Made by a program: the position numbers and the translations under genes
From: Akanthomyces muscarius
Lineage: Eukaryota; Ascomycota; Sordariomycetes; Hypocreales; Cordycipitaceae
DNA length: 64,000 nt
NCBI RefSeq assembly: GCF_028009165.1
Contig: NC_079241.1
Location: forward strand, 4,216,001 to 4,280,000
Direction of reading: 5' to 3'
In this document: positions 1 through 10,059 of the stretch, one piece after another
Position numbering within the stretch: position 1 is the first letter of the stretch
Layout: each line of letters opens with the position of its first letter
Notes under the pieces: model-generated
Databases searched by the model: none
What the model was told of the DNA's origin: nothing
Seen by the model: only the letters and a program-made list of their open reading frames with translations

Positions 1-678
1 GGTTGAGAAAGTGTAGGAATTTGTTGAGGTGTATATATAATGTGGAGAGCAACCTGCTGCTGCAATGGTTGCATGATGAAGATGCGATTACTGGTTTCAA
101 CACTTTGCGGACTATACCACTGTTTGAGGCGTTAGGGAGGCAAAAGGAAAGGAATTTTATGGTTTTTTTTTGGCGCTTGACTGGAGAGGGTTCGTTTTCT
201 ATGGACTGGACATGGACTGTGTGGCAAGGTGCCCATGGCGAGATCGAGGGCTCGTGTCCAACATTCGACTGGTCATGATTCTTCGTTTCTTTTTTATACA
301 GATTTTAAAAACGGAGCGACGCGTGGTACATGGGAGATATGGGTACGGTACTGGTGTACCGCCGCGGATCAAATGCCCCTCTGGTCGGTCACCTTTTCTT
401 CTTTCTGGTTGTATTTATAGGCATACTATTTTCGGAACGGGATTGATACCTTTTTGTGCATCACCCTATGCATAGGCAAGAAATGTCCCATGTATAGGGA
501 ATCGTCTCTTTTTTTGAACTGAATACAAAAACATTCAAGATCGTCATTGTTTACGGGTATCATTGTGTGTTTGATTAAGTCTACTGCGTATAATGCTATA
601 GCAACTTCTTTCTTCTGGCCATCGTACATGTCTATATCTAAAACATCTTCACTGTTTCCTCCTGGTTTTCAAGTCTGT
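1..678. other. Gene-free left edge, 3' flank of ALG7
   Basis: I see no supported gene here. The short open frames (the longest is about 100 codons) show no recognisable domain. The stretch is moderately AT-rich with T-runs and lies downstream of the ALG7 stop codon, so it probably holds the ALG7 3' UTR and terminator. A gene ending just left of the window cannot be excluded. Confidence 0.5.
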
Positions 679-2147
679 CTAAAGCTGTTCCGTACTCCAA
701 TTATCTTCCTTAAAGACGACCAGGGCGAGTCTGTGCCGGACAAAGAGGCCAAAGAGGCCAAGGCCGAGCTGCAGGAGCGTAATCTCGGTGGCGAGGCGAT
801 CCTCGCGCAGCGGCCCGCGCCAGACGAGCCAGAGGTTCAGCAGCGTAAAGTTGCTCGTCTCGACGAAGCGGCCCTCATCGTCGGTGACGACCTTGAGCAG
901 GCGCAGCTTGGCGAGCAGACGGAGGCCGAGGGCGACGAGCGGGTGCGGCTGGCGGCTGGCGGGCCAGGGCGTGACCGAGGGCTCGAGGAGGCCGGTGCGG
1001 GCGTTGAAGCGGGGCATGCGGTGTCGCGGGCAGGGCACGAGGCCGAAGATCTGGGGCGTCGAGTAGGCAAAGTTGAAGAACTGGGGGACGAGCAGGAGGC
1101 CGAGCGTCTTGGAGAAGTGGCCGAGGATGCCGACGACGGCAAAAACCATGCCGGAGAAGTAGCAGTAGGTGTCGCCGACGAAGACGCGGGCGGGATACCA
1201 GTTGTGGCAGAGGAGGGCGGCGGAGACGCCGATCCAGGGCAGGAGGAAGTAGAGGGAGAAGAGGTGGGAGTCGGTGGCCGGGTGCGGGTAGGGCGTGGCG
1301 AGGTAGAGGACGTCGTTGAAGGCGAGGAGGAGGGCGACGACGACGCACTGGGACACCTCGATGCCGTTGATGCCGGCGAGCATGTTGATGCTCTGCGGAC
1401 AGAACATGGCTATGCAGGCCATGTAGAGGTAGTAGAGCGGGCCGAGGTCGAAGAGCTCGCCGAGGTAGGGCTGCAGCTGCACGGGGATGACGATGCTCGT
1501 CACGTCAAAGTCGACAAAGTAGACGACGAGGATGGGGATGGCGGCCAGGCCGGGGATCCACCACTTGTGCCGCCAGCGAATGTCAAAGAGGTCGTCGCCG
1601 ATTCCGAGGAGAGCAATAGTCTGCAGGGAGATGATGGCGCCCAGGTACGAAGCAAGCTAGGCGTGGCCGTGTTAGTCTGAGCTTTCGAAAACCTTTTAGC
1701 CAGGCGCATACATACCTTGCTGTGGGGGAACCGGTGGAGGAAGCGGCCCTCGTTGACGTGCTCGGCCTTGAGGACGACGTCGCGGTTGCCGCCGCCGCTC
1801 GTGGCGGCGACAATGTCCTTGTAAAAGGGAAAGGGGATGAAGACGATGACGGTGAGCAGGTAGACGGCGGCACAGACGGCGCCCATGCACTCGGGCAGCT
1901 CGACCCTGTTGACCTTGGAGAGGTCGCGCCCGCGGAAGCCGGCCTTGATAAAGGTCGGGCCGAGCCAGCGGATCATGGCGTAGCAGAGCGCAAAGGCGGC
2001 GCACGAGAGCGCGAGCGACGCGATGAGCGGCTCGCCGTCGCCGGAGAAGGTGTTGGCCAGGACGGCGAGCGAGGCGCCGGATATGGTCAGCAGCGTCAGG
2101 GTCTCGCCGCGCGAGAGCGACGTCCCCGACGAGCCTTGCACGGCCAT
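679..2147 (-). CDS. alg7: UDP-GlcNAc:dolichyl-phosphate GlcNAc-1-phosphotransferase
   Basis: This enzyme starts N-glycan precursor synthesis by moving GlcNAc-1-phosphate from UDP-GlcNAc to dolichyl phosphate in the ER membrane; it is the tunicamycin target. Two exons (2147-1716 and 1656-679) are joined by a 59-nt phase-0 intron (1715-1657, GTATGT...TAG), giving 469 aa, the usual length for fungal Alg7. The protein is a string of hydrophobic segments. The family signature GIGDDLFDIRWRHK starts exon 2's conserved core, and an N-rich loop (NMLAGINGIEVSQ) follows; these carry acidic and Asn residues used for Mg2+ and substrate binding in this family. The start at 2147 is the first ATG of a frame that gives the expected N-terminal membrane segments. 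It is divergent from the MFS gene at 4668, 2.5 kb away. Confidence 0.95.
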
Positions 2148-4667
2148 GGCTGTTGTCTTACTGTCGAAGGAAGTGGGGGAATAGAGAGATTTCCGTGAAA
2201 TTCTTGATCGGTATAGATGTTGGGGTCGTTTTCGTTTAGGGTTGGTGGTGGCGCATCATCAGATGGCGGGACAAACGGCGAGTCGCGGGTTTCGTAAACG
2301 GTGAAGGTGGCACGGCAGAAGGGTTGAAAGGGAAGCTCCTGAAGATAAATGAGAGTAAAGGGCTCAAGAAAGAAGAGAACTATGCGCCGCGGGCGTTGCT
2401 CCCTCCAGCGGCAAGGGCGGTTGGGTAGATAGCTGGTGGTGAGGTGTGTCGGGAGGCTTGGAATTGGATGTCGTGGCTCCAAAGGGGAAGATGAAAAAAA
2501 AAAGAGGGTCGCCGATATGTTGGGTGTCCTGCAGCGATGGTGGCGGGAGCTCCCTTGGCTGGTCTCCACAGCGCAATGACATGTGTGTCATTGGGCGATG
2601 ATGATTTGGCATAGACGTGATCAAATACATTTAAACATGTTTATATTTCCTTGTTCTAGTGAGCGTAGGAGCTTATCTATTGCGTTAATACAAGACAGAT
2701 AATAACATGTCAGAAAGAAAATAGTGTGATGACTCTGGCTGCTGTAATCCTCTGCAAGCCGACTGCGAAGACGTAGGGCGAGCACTAGCAATTGCTCACC
2801 ATTTTGTGTCAGTAAAACTCTGCGCGATGTGCTCACATGGGATTAGGGCACAGGAGTTCCCATGCATTTCGCGGTGCCAAGGCCTTTTCATACCTGGCTC
2901 GGAAATATGCGTGTACTCGTAATCCCCGCTGTAAGAGATGCGACTACTGTACCTTGCTGCGCAACCAACGGCGGCACAAGTCTCGCTGAACAAGGCCTGG
3001 CCAACTCTCACGGTCATAAATAATGGGAAAAGTAGGTTGGCGCTGTTAGCGACATGGGCCGTCTTCATGGCCGTGGTAGACCTTGCTAGCGACGTGGCCG
3101 GCCTGCTCCGGCTGTTCCCCGTCCTTCGCTGTCTGGAACACTTTGAGATTGAAATATGGGCTCTCATGAGACCAGATCTCATCACAGCGCCAGGGCGCAA
3201 GACGGCAAGGCAGCTCAGCTGCCCATGTACTGGGCACTTTTCCCAGCCAACTGTCTTGGATCAAAACCCCGCCAACGCACGCTGGCGGGTCTCAACGAGA
3301 CAAACATGCCGCTTCCTGTCCAACGTCGAGCCTTTGACGGCGCGGAATCCCCCCGCCGTTGCGACTGCAACAGGCAAACATGTTGCCATGCATATTGCTC
3401 ACCGATACTGTCTCATTTCATTTGATTATTAACCCAAAAAAGTCTGTCTCGAGCTGCGCCTGACGGTGGCTCTCGGGACCAGGCTAGCCGGAGTACCGGG
3501 AGACAGATATGCTTATCTGTTCTCTGACTTTCATAAGATGGACACAGTGAGGCACTGAGAGATATTCCCGACTTATTCTGTTCCATTTTCGTCGGACATG
3601 CTAATGAGGGTGTAGTTCAATTCCAACACGGTTGTTGGAATACCCAAGGCGAAAGCATGGCCTGTACACATTCCAGTAAGAAGAGGTGGTTCCTTGCAGA
3701 CTCAATACTCTGGATATTTTGCTTTTGGACTTTTTTTTCCGACTAGGATGCGGAATAAATCAAGGCGCTCATTTGCGTTTCTGCGTTGACAGGGGTCAAA
3801 GCAGTACAAGTCTTGGCCGGCATGCTGCAAAAACACACAGCATCCGTCTCTTATGCTGTGAGAAATTGGAACAGATCCATGGGCGTCTTTCGGCAAATTG
3901 AAACGTTGCGTTTTTTTTGGTCAGCCTCGGCCGAGAGGAGGCTCCAGCCGATGAATTGACCGTTTCCGGCAATTAACACGAGCAGTGCTGTCGGTGTTGA
4001 GCTCGCCACGACCGATACGCTATATCCGTAGTAAGATCGGTTCGCAAAGTCCGAAATGACGAGCAATTCTACGGAGACAGAGAGGAACGTGACTTTGCTT
4101 TAATAATGGGGTCTGCGGTCAGCCCAAGCCCAAGGGCTGATGTCCAAGGGCGTGCGAGATGCCAACTGCCACCAAAAAAAAAACCTGGGGCGCGCGGCAC
4201 CAACCCATGTTGAGTATGGCGCGCCGAAATCACCAAAGATGACTGGTCGACAGCGAATCTGCGAAAGACCGAAAGTGCGAAATACTCCACAGCGGCCGGA
4301 TATAGGTGATAGGAGACCAGCGGAAACCCTGCCGCCTGGTGACACTCGTTGCGCCGCCCATGTGTCTCGGCCAGCTGTGCGGAAACCTTTGTCAGCTACG
4401 CTTGCTGCTACTGCCCCCCAGTCCTCTCTGATGTTGCATTTAACTAGTTCCCCATGCCCCTCGCACCCTTTGTTTTCCTTGGTCTGTTGTTTGTGCCTAG
4501 AGGGTGATCTTTGTCTCTGATCCAAAAGGTCGCAGACTCGCCAGAGTCTCTCAAGACGAAAAGCGACTACTTTGTGGAAGCACCTCGGTCACACAAGCTA
4601 GTCTTTTTTCTGACTTACACAACTTATTCCTGGTTAGGTCTCCTCCCGGAGCTACTTGCCGCCCAGC
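2148..4667. other. Divergent intergenic region ALG7 / MFS transporter
   Basis: This 2.5-kb region holds the promoters of ALG7 (leftward) and the MFS gene (rightward). It has several poly-A/T runs (for example around 2496 and 3730). The largest open frame (2938-3432, 164 codons) has no recognisable domain and no good start context, so I do not call it. No tRNA or transposon signature was seen. Confidence 0.5.
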
Positions 4668-6463
4668 ATGGCCAAGGACGTCGACTATCAAAGGCCGACT
4701 GGCACACCTGACCACCACCATGCAAACTCGGGAGACGAGACGGAAACTTCAACGGTTGTCGATGCTCAACTCGTGCAGGAAAAAGGCCCAGACACGCAGC
4801 ACCCTCCACCGATACATGAGCCTGAAGATGACATCGAGGCACAAATGGTACGTTTTCTCGCTTCTTCTCCTATTCTTGTCAGCAACAGACCCTGTATACT
4901 AACGTTTTGGCTGTCGTGTGCGTGTAGGGCGAAGCGCCTGGCCATGATTTGGAAAAGACCACGACCAACGTCAGCCGCAGGAGCGTCCTGAGCCGGCTGT
5001 CGCGCAAAAAGACACAGGAGAAGCTCCCGCCGCCGGTGCTCCCCGTCATGGACCTCGACAACGGCGTCGTCGGCTGGGAGGGCCAGGACGACCCGGCCAT
5101 GCCGCTCAATTTTGCGCCCTTTCGCAAGTGGCTGATGATCTGGCTGCTGTCGGCCATCACCTTCATGACGCCGTGGTCGTCGTCGATCCTGGCGCCGGCC
5201 CTCGGGCAGATCCAGGCCGAGTTCCACGTGGGCAGCGCGACGCTGGCCGCCATGCCCGTCAGCATCTTCCTGCTGGGCTACGCCGTCGGCCCGCTGGTGC
5301 TGTCGCCGCTGTCGGAGATGTACGGGCGCAACGTCATCATGCTGGCGTCCAACCTCGTCTTCTGCCTGTGGCTCATCGGCTGCGCGCTGGCGCCCTCCAT
5401 CGACACGCTCATTTTCTTCCGCTTCATGTGCGGCGTCGGCGGCTCCGCCTGCCAGACCGTCGGCGGCGCCATCATCTCGGACCTCTTCCCCATCAGCGAG
5501 CGCGGCAAGGCCACGACCGTCTGGATGATGGGCCCCATCCTCGGGCCCTCGCTCGCGCCCGTCGTCGGCGGCTTCGTCGCCGAGACCATCGGCTGGCGCT
5601 GGACGAACTGGATCTCCTTCATCCCCGGCATGCTCGTCGTCGCCTGCATGCTCTTCGGCAACAAGGAGACAAACGCGCGCGTGCTGATGCGCGTCAAGAC
5701 GGAGAAGCTGCGCAAGGAGCTCGGCCGCCCGGAGCTGCGCAGCTGCTACATCGACCCGACCAAGCCCATCCTGACCAAGCGCCAGATCCTGCTGCTCGGC
5801 CTCACGCGCCCCATCAAGATGCTCTTCCGCTCCGCCATCCTCTTTGCCATCTCCCTGTACATTGCCTTCAACTACGGCTGTCTCTACCTGCTCTTCAACA
5901 CCATGCCCACCGTCTTTCACGGCAACTATGGCTGGTCGCTCGGCGTCTCGGGCCTGCCGTACTTTTCCCTCATGATTGGCTACATGATTTCCATCACGAT
6001 CTTTGCCATCGTCTCGGATCGCACCGTCGTGCGCATGACCAAGGCCAACGGCGGCGTCTACGAACCCGAGATGCGCATCCCTTACTGCACCTACTTTGCC
6101 ATGCTCATCCCCATCAGCTTCTTCTGGTACGGATGGGCGGCGGACAAGCATGTGCACTGGATCGTTCCCGTCATTGGCGTGATTCCATTCTCCGCTGGCA
6201 TCATCGGCGTCTGGACCCCGGCCAACGCCTACATCATCGACGCCTTTCCCGAGTACGCTGCCAGCGCCCTGGCAGGCTTTGCCGTCATCCGCTGCACCGT
6301 CGGCGCCTTCTTGCCCCTGGCTGCACCCGCCATGTATGCCCATCTAGGCCTCGGATGGGGTACGTCACTGCTGGGCTTCATTTCACTCGCTTTTGTGCCA
6401 ATCCCGTTCCTGATCTTCCGCTATGGCAAATGGATGAGAGAGCGTTGGCCTATCAAGGCCTAA
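4668..6463 (+). CDS. MFS transporter, DHA1-type drug:H+ antiporter family
   Basis: This is a plasma-membrane proton-coupled exporter of the 12-TM major facilitator superfamily. Exons 4668-4847 and 4928-6463 are joined by an 80-nt phase-0 intron, giving 571 aa. The first ~105 residues are hydrophilic and cytoplasmic, with GWEGQDDPAMPLNF just before TM1, a typical lead-in for fungal DHA1 proteins. The TM2-TM3 loop has the motif-A-like LSPLSEMYGRN. TM5 carries GPILGPSLAPVVGG, the antiporter motif C that separates exporters from uptake carriers. The protein ends with a short basic tail. The start is the first ATG (4668); the frame is open upstream but only from a TTG. The substrate cannot be told from sequence. 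There is no biosynthetic backbone gene nearby, so a role in general toxicant efflux is a guess. Confidence 0.9.
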
Positions 6464-6836
6464 CGAGGCGGATATGTATTGAAGAGAGATATGACTGCAT
6501 ATGTATGATACCTGCTACATAATCTGTAGCCCAACTTGTTTATATTGCATGGCTGCTGGAGAAGAGAAAAATAGACTCATCACTCGTCCTCATCTTCCAA
6601 TTGCATTTCTACCGGAAGCTTGCGTAGAATGCGCGTGCTCTGTGAGAAGATATAAAACTTTGTACACGGGGAAGCAAAGGTATGCGATGCCCAATCACGA
6701 GCTCCCCTCAGGCAGCGTTGACCAGGATATCGTTTCCCCGCCCAGATATCCCAAAACGCCGAGGAAATATGCTTCTCGTAAACTCGTACCAGAGGAGACA
6801 GACGAATAATCGCTAAAAAGATATAAAAAAAAAGAA
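6464..6836. other. Short convergent intergenic region
   Basis: This 373-bp AT-rich spacer lies between two convergent 3' ends (MFS transporter and transglutaminase-like gene). It probably holds both terminators. A run of A next to 6830 is the only notable sequence. Confidence 0.5.
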
Positions 6837-8675
6837 CTACTTAAGTATCCACTGCGTCAAGAATGAAAACGCCATAGCTTTTCTGCCCTTGGCGGCCAAA
6901 AAATCGCGCGCAGTGAGGCCGCGAGCGTCCTTGTGATCAACAGAAGTGATTTGCATCACTTCAACCTTTTGGCCGGGTGCTCCGAGATCACGAGCATTGA
7001 CATCAATCCAGTGCCAATACCCGTCGGTTTCGATAGGCACCATCTCATCCTTGCGGCCGTCTAGGCCGTGTATGTTGAGAACAAACAGGGGCGGCTTGCC
7101 TTTGCCATTCTTCTCTGACTTCCAGTGGGGGCAGGTTTTGCAAAACTGAAACCGAACCACCTGGCCACTGTTGACCTGGATATGCTTGTTCGCTGGCTCC
7201 ATACTAGTTTCGTTGATGCCTTCCTCGCCGGCATTTGAGAAGATAGTTACAGGCTCGCCATTGGCGCGGCCCCTGTAGTACTCTTCCCAGCCTATAGTGC
7301 GGCCATCCTCGCGGTATTGAAATTTTGGGTTTTCAGGAAAGTGTCGGGCACCAAACTGCTCATTTGTCACATCAAAATGAACAGGGGCAAAAACCTTGTT
7401 GAAGCTCTGCGTAGCGCCGTCTACATTGCCGGCGCCCCAGCAAGCATCAAGAAGCTTCCATCCTCCTCCATCGATCCGCACGGCATTCCAGGCATGACCG
7501 CTGGGGTCGGCTCGCGGAACAGGCTCGCCATCCTTGAGCGGGGTGTAGCCAAATCCTTTACCGTGGCCGCCCACAACATCACACTCGAGGCCAGCTCGGT
7601 TTGCAATAGATTTGTATGTCTCTGCGTAGCCGGCACAGACAGCCAGGCCGCTAGAGATGGTGGATTCTCCCGTTTGATGCTGAACATTGTTACCGAAGAA
7701 AGCTCCGGTGTCGTACGCAATATTGTGATGGCACCAGGTAAAGATGGCTCTGGCCTTGTCACTGTAGGATGGGAAGGGAGAGCACAGATTGTGGGCTAGG
7801 TAACCAACTGGATCATTGCGAGGAACCGACTGTCTTGGATATTGCGCTGCCACGGCATCAGGTGCGCTCCAGTCTCGACAGGCAAAGCAATTGTTTAGCT
7901 CTGGTGCAGGGCGGGCTTTCCGAGACGCTGCTTCGTTGATCTGGGCCGCTGAAGGCCGAGAGGCGGTGGGAATAGGTGGAGGTCCGTCAGAGTCTTTTTG
8001 CGCAGTGTTGCTAGTATTTTGCGAAGAGTTTTGCCCATTGGTGGCTAGCTTTGGGGCCTGAGAGGATCCGAAGCCCATGATGCGCGGCCTTGTTGGGGTC
8101 GCATCCTGCTTGTTTCCTCTGGCAGGTAGCCTGGGGGGTAGACTTGGTGTTGGGGCAGGCTTCTGCGACTCTTGTGACAGGCTTGGTGGCAGTTTTCTGG
8201 TAGCTGGAGCGGTGGAACTCTGACTCGCGGTAGACCAGCTGCTCTGCCCGACAGACTTGGATGACCTGGTCGAGTTTTGCGAGATCTCGGAGGATGTTGA
8301 GTCACGCCGAGCACTTAAAAAGCCATTTGATTGCGTAGAAGCCGGGCGGTGAGGCAATGCCGGGGGCTGCTGTGTAGATGACTTTCTGGAGGGCAAGGGC
8401 GGACGGGCCGCATCTTGACCGTTCAATGATGTTTGCGTGTCTCTGCGAGGGAGGGGAGGGGGGTTGCCTCTGGCTGGCCGGGCAGGAAGCGCGGGTGTTG
8501 CAGGCTTCGCAGCAGTTAAAGCGCCGAGGCCAGATGGAGTGCGATTTGGCGGCGGCGGCGGCGGTGGTCTGGCCGGCTTCGATGATGGCCCGTTGGCGGC
8601 AAATGTCTTGTTCTTGTTGAGCGCCGCGATCCTTTCCGCCAACGTAGTGTACTGCGGCTCCTCAGTATCGGCCAT
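6837..8675 (-). CDS. Transglutaminase-like domain protein, proline-rich N-terminus
   Basis: Single exon, 612 aa. The first half is low-complexity: several proline-rich stretches (a PPPPPPP run near residue 40) of the kind bound by SH3 domains, plus many Ser/Thr/Gln. The second half is a transglutaminase/protease-like core with the expected triad in order: Cys347 in AVCAGYAETY, His394 in SGHAWNAV and Asp410 in LLDACW. This arrangement is found in the cytokinesis proteins related to yeast Cyk3 and in kyphoscoliosis-peptidase relatives. Yeast Cyk3 has its own SH3 domain; none is visible here, so I call only the domain and not the orthologue. Because the triad is complete, catalysis is possible, although many fungal members act as scaffolds. 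The start at 8675 is the first ATG of the frame. Confidence 0.85.
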   Translation of the reverse strand: MADTEEPQYTTLAERIAALNKNKTFAANGPSSKPARPPPPPPPNRTPSGLGALTAAKPATPALPARPARGNPPPLPRRDTQTSLNGQDAARPPLPSRKSSTQQPPALPHRPASTQSNGFLSARRDSTSSEISQNSTRSSKSVGQSSWSTASQSSTAPATRKLPPSLSQESQKPAPTPSLPPRLPARGNKQDATPTRPRIMGFGSSQAPKLATNGQNSSQNTSNTAQKDSDGPPPIPTASRPSAAQINEAASRKARPAPELNNCFACRDWSAPDAVAAQYPRQSVPRNDPVGYLAHNLCSPFPSYSDKARAIFTWCHHNIAYDTGAFFGNNVQHQTGESTISSGLAVCAGYAETYKSIANRAGLECDVVGGHGKGFGYTPLKDGEPVPRADPSGHAWNAVRIDGGGWKLLDACWGAGNVDGATQSFNKVFAPVHFDVTNEQFGARHFPENPKFQYREDGRTIGWEEYYRGRANGEPVTIFSNAGEEGINETSMEPANKHIQVNSGQVVRFQFCKTCPHWKSEKNGKGKPPLFVLNIHGLDGRKDEMVPIETDGYWHWIDVNARDLGAPGQKVEVMQITSVDHKDARGLTARDFLAAKGRKAMAFSFLTQWILK

Positions 8676-10059
8676 GATGCGGAATTGAGCCTTTGTCCTG
8701 ATTCTGAAAACGACTGTGCAACGTTCTCCCAGTCACGGAGGTGGCTGATGAGAGTGGCGAAGTGCGCCAAGGTGATGAGCCCTTTGCGTGGGGCTGTGCA
8801 ACGAGCGCTGGCAGAGGGTTTCACTACCGATGTAAAGTGAAATGAAGTATCACGAAGCAGGACGATAGGATAAGAGGAAAGGGTTGAGCGCCTGCACGGA
8901 GGCTGGGGCGTTATATAAATTAGATGGAAGGAAAAGAGTCACCCACCACCATTGGCCAGGCTGGCCGCCCGTTTCAGTGCTCTGTCGGGCAGGCTACCGC
9001 AGTGGAGTTGGCGACCCGGTGAAGGCAGCATTAGCGTGGGTTGCCTTGCGTTAGGCAGGCCCAGCAATAATGGACAATGCTATTATTGGGTTTTTTTTTT
9101 AATGAAATGAACAGCTCATTTCTGGGACTGAGCGAGGCTTGCAAAGGGGACCGACTGGGCCGCTATCTCGGTAGCGCATCCGCCTCGTAGTCATAGGGCA
9201 TGTAGGTGATGCTTGCATTCAGCCGCGTAGTAAAAAGGCGCCCCGTCTTTGTGCAACTTGTGGGATGCTGCGCAACCTTGCTGTCAGAAAAATTCGCGAC
9301 AGACGCATCTTAATGGCCGTGAATCCTAGTAGTGCGACGTATTCCTGACACCTGCAGCCAACCGGGCGGCTAGCATGGTGCGCCGGATTGGCTCTCAACA
9401 CAGGTGACAGACAGGACAAGATAGTTGGCATGCTGAAAATGCGCCGAATACATGGCTGGCTTAAATATAACAGACGGACAAGTCAAGTAGGACGGACAAG
9501 ATAGGCAAGTAAGACAAATGAGATGGCAGAAAACACAAGATGGACACGCAAAAGAGGTCCAATAGAATTGGTGCAGCAGTGATTAGGTGGCTAGCACTAA
9601 CTAGTTACCACTGGCAAGCTACCTAACCAAGGTAGAGGCTCCGATACTTTTACTCTAGACAGCTAGCCTGCATTTACCCCGCCAAACTGCGTCTCGCCCA
9701 GAGGTACCCCCTGCTAGTCACCCCTCTCTACATTTACCCCATGACACCCCAAAGCCCAGAAAGTCCAGAGCTTCATGACGCCGCTTCTCGGACCGACCAT
9801 CCAACCTTTATCATCATCACGACATTCTTCCGCTGCTCCCTGTCAGCCAACAGCCTCGTCGTCGTCCTTGTCGAATCTGCCCTTGCATCGCTTGCTCTCC
9901 GAGGGTATTCTTCGTTTTGGGACGACCTCAACTTCGTCTTGGATCTACCCAGCTCGTCTCCTCAGCCCCGCCGCTCCCTCCACCCCGCCTGGGTCTTCCG
10001 TAGGTAGACCCCGGGCCAGTTATTAGTAGACGATCTGTACCTAGCCGTCACCAGTCACC
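8676..10059. other. Divergent intergenic region with a tRNA-like fragment
   Basis: This 1.4-kb region holds the promoters of the transglutaminase-like gene (leftward) and the F-box gene (rightward). From 9450 to 9680 it is rich in short GACA/AGAC and CTAG-containing words, with TACCT/AGGTA words around 9640. A fragment resembling the 5' half of a tRNA lies at 9150-9200 (separate entry). C/T-rich sequence at 9720-10050 is typical of a fungal transcription start region. Confidence 0.5.
9150..9220 (+). other. tRNA-like or tRNA-derived SINE-like relic
   Basis: The words CCGCTATCTCGG and GGTAGCGCATCC look like the D-arm and 5' anticodon arm of a fungal elongator tRNA, including an A-box-like segment. 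No proper anticodon stem partner or GGTTCGA T-arm follows. A weak B-box-like GCTTGCATTC lies at 9211-9220. It is therefore a decayed tRNA copy or the head of a tRNA-derived SINE, or chance. Confidence is low. Confidence 0.25.

Noticed and set aside
547..1680. 377-codon open frame antisense to ALG7
   Set aside because: Shadow of ALG7 exons; charged low-complexity product without homology signals.
2938..3432. 164-codon open frame in the ALG7/MFS promoter region
   Set aside because: No domain; the opposite strand is also open; likely chance.
4766..6343. 525-codon open frame antisense to the MFS gene
   Set aside because: Same reason: GC-driven shadow of a well-supported transporter; no domain.
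4668..6463. MFS exporter as part of a secondary-metabolite cluster
   Set aside because: No polyketide synthase, peptide synthetase, terpene cyclase or tailoring genes in the window.
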